The notes beneath the pieces were generated by a model. The model saw only the letters and a list, made by a program, of their open reading frames with translations, did not search any database and was not told the origin of the DNA. Shown piece by piece: positions 63,252 to 64,000 of a stretch of DNA of 64,000 nt (the first letter of the stretch is position 1; every line of letters starts with the position of its first letter). Origin of the DNA: Archivesica marissinica (Eukaryota > Mollusca > Bivalvia > Venerida > Vesicomyidae); assembly GCA_014843695.1 (NCBI GenBank), contig CM026390.1:95957708-96021707 (forward strand), written 5' to 3'. Made by a program: the position numbers and the translations under genes.

Positions 63252-63511
63252 TTATATTTCGGGTGTTGTGCCTGCATCAGCACCATTTCGGGCTATATCA
63301 CCGGCGGGCAGTTTACCTAACAACACCTTTCCTGGGCAGGCTCCAGCGGTTAACCAGTACTTGGGTGCACCAACCTCCGTAAGAAACTGCCAACTTGTTC
63401 ATATAAATGAGACACGGCCTGAGCGGGACTCGAACCCGTGACCAATAATGATGATAGGTTACAGTGGTATACAAGTCAGCGACCGTAACCACTCGACCAC
63501 GAAGGCGGACT
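63252..63511 (-). mobile_element. tRNA-derived SINE family C, full-length copy
   Basis: Reverse complement: head CCGCCTTCGTGGTCGAGTGG, B box GGTTCGAGTCC, then GACACGGCC-complement, GGTTGGTGCACCCAAGTACT, GGTTAACCGCTGGAGCCTGC, GGAAAGGTGTTGTTAGGTAA, ending in ATGCAGGCACAACACCCGAA. More complete than the copy at 15791-15990. Confidence 0.88.
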
Positions 63512-63814
63512 CAGTAAATTTACAGCTTTTTTGGAAGATTATGTTATAAATAGAATCTTATATTCGTGTTCATTTCTTATTGAATTTATTTAACTCATCT
63601 TAATAAATTCAATAAGAAATTTAATATCGTATATGTTATGTTATTATGCTACACATTGTATGTAAATAAGCATGAAGTAAAATTAGTATTACTACAAACT
63701 ACAACATTATGAAATAGTCTTAATACTGTACATTGCATGTAATTCGAAAATATGAAAATAAATTTGCATATACATGTAAACATGTTTTACACAGAAGAAT
63801 ATTACGAGAGCACT
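63512..63814. other. Spacer with a short inverted repeat
   Basis: TTCTTATTGAATTTATT at 63576 and AATAAATTCAATAAGAA at 63602 form a small perfect hairpin. Otherwise AT-rich and non-coding. Confidence 0.6.
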
Positions 63815-64000
63815 GGCGACCTATAGCACACTATCATGTTATACTGGTGCCATATAGCACGCTATCATGTTATACTGGTGCACTAGAGCACGTTATCATG
63901 TTATACTGGTGCCCTATAGCACGTTATCATGTTATACTGGTGCCCTATAGCATGCTATCATGTTATACTGGTGCCCTATAGCACACAATCATGTTATACT
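63815..64000 (+). repeat. Minisatellite, 31 bp unit, cut by the window end
   Basis: Six copies of TATCATGTTATACTGGTGCC CTATAGCACGT (31 bp, one 29 bp), continuing past base 64000. Confidence 0.94.

Overview
This is eukaryotic nuclear DNA, AT-rich and packed with repeats. The content fits a lophotrochozoan, most likely a bivalve mollusc: spliced animal genes (a class III-type alcohol dehydrogenase and a caspase), several tRNA-derived SINE families, non-LTR retrotransposons, TTAA-bounded MITEs and many long minisatellites. The organism call is inference from repeat style and gene content; nothing in the sequence names a species. A run of exactly 1,000 N (36490-37489) marks an assembly gap.

Two genes are well supported, both on the minus strand. 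Eight internal exons of a zinc-dependent alcohol dehydrogenase are spread from 32843 down to 4345. All zinc ligands and the NAD fold are intact; exon 1 was not found and the last exons lie beyond the left edge. Exon lengths reproduce the vertebrate ADH layout (102, 88, 220, 261, 136 bp), except that the 220 and 261 bp exons are each cut in two (133+87 and 130+131). A three-exon caspase (53735 to 49153, about 659 aa) lies to the right, with an intact His/Cys dyad, a long N-terminal region without an obvious death-fold domain, and an unusually long linker before p10. A possible signal-peptide first exon on the plus strand (56733-56835) is tentative.

Layout. 1-9500: three large minisatellites (29 bp, 40/41 bp, 41/45 bp) in ADH introns, the second running into the 3' end of a LINE. 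9500-15000: five ADH exons, a SINE and a 67 bp intronic minisatellite. 15800-21800: a small inverted-repeat element split by about 5.6 kb of nested non-LTR retrotransposons. 22000-31000: one ADH exon, inverted MITE-like copies, SINEs, and two degenerate copies of a gene with an HEEADTR motif in opposite orientation. 31000-36100: SINEs, a LINE remnant, a TTAA MITE, a striking palindrome, and a decayed two-gene DNA transposon (DDE transposase on minus, a Pro/Gln repeat protein on plus). 36240-46680: tandem arrays around the gap, including 9.2 kb of a 46/50 bp unit. 46680-64000: SINEs, MITEs, the caspase gene and six more low-complexity or tandem arrays.

Tandem arrays take up roughly 23 kb of the 63 kb of known sequence. 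Most long open frames come from those arrays and are not genes. I found no bacterial-type system, CRISPR array, rRNA or intact tRNA gene. The most unusual things here are the number of unrelated minisatellites, the layered insertions, the two-gene DNA transposon whose second gene carries an in-frame amplified repeat, and the odd caspase.
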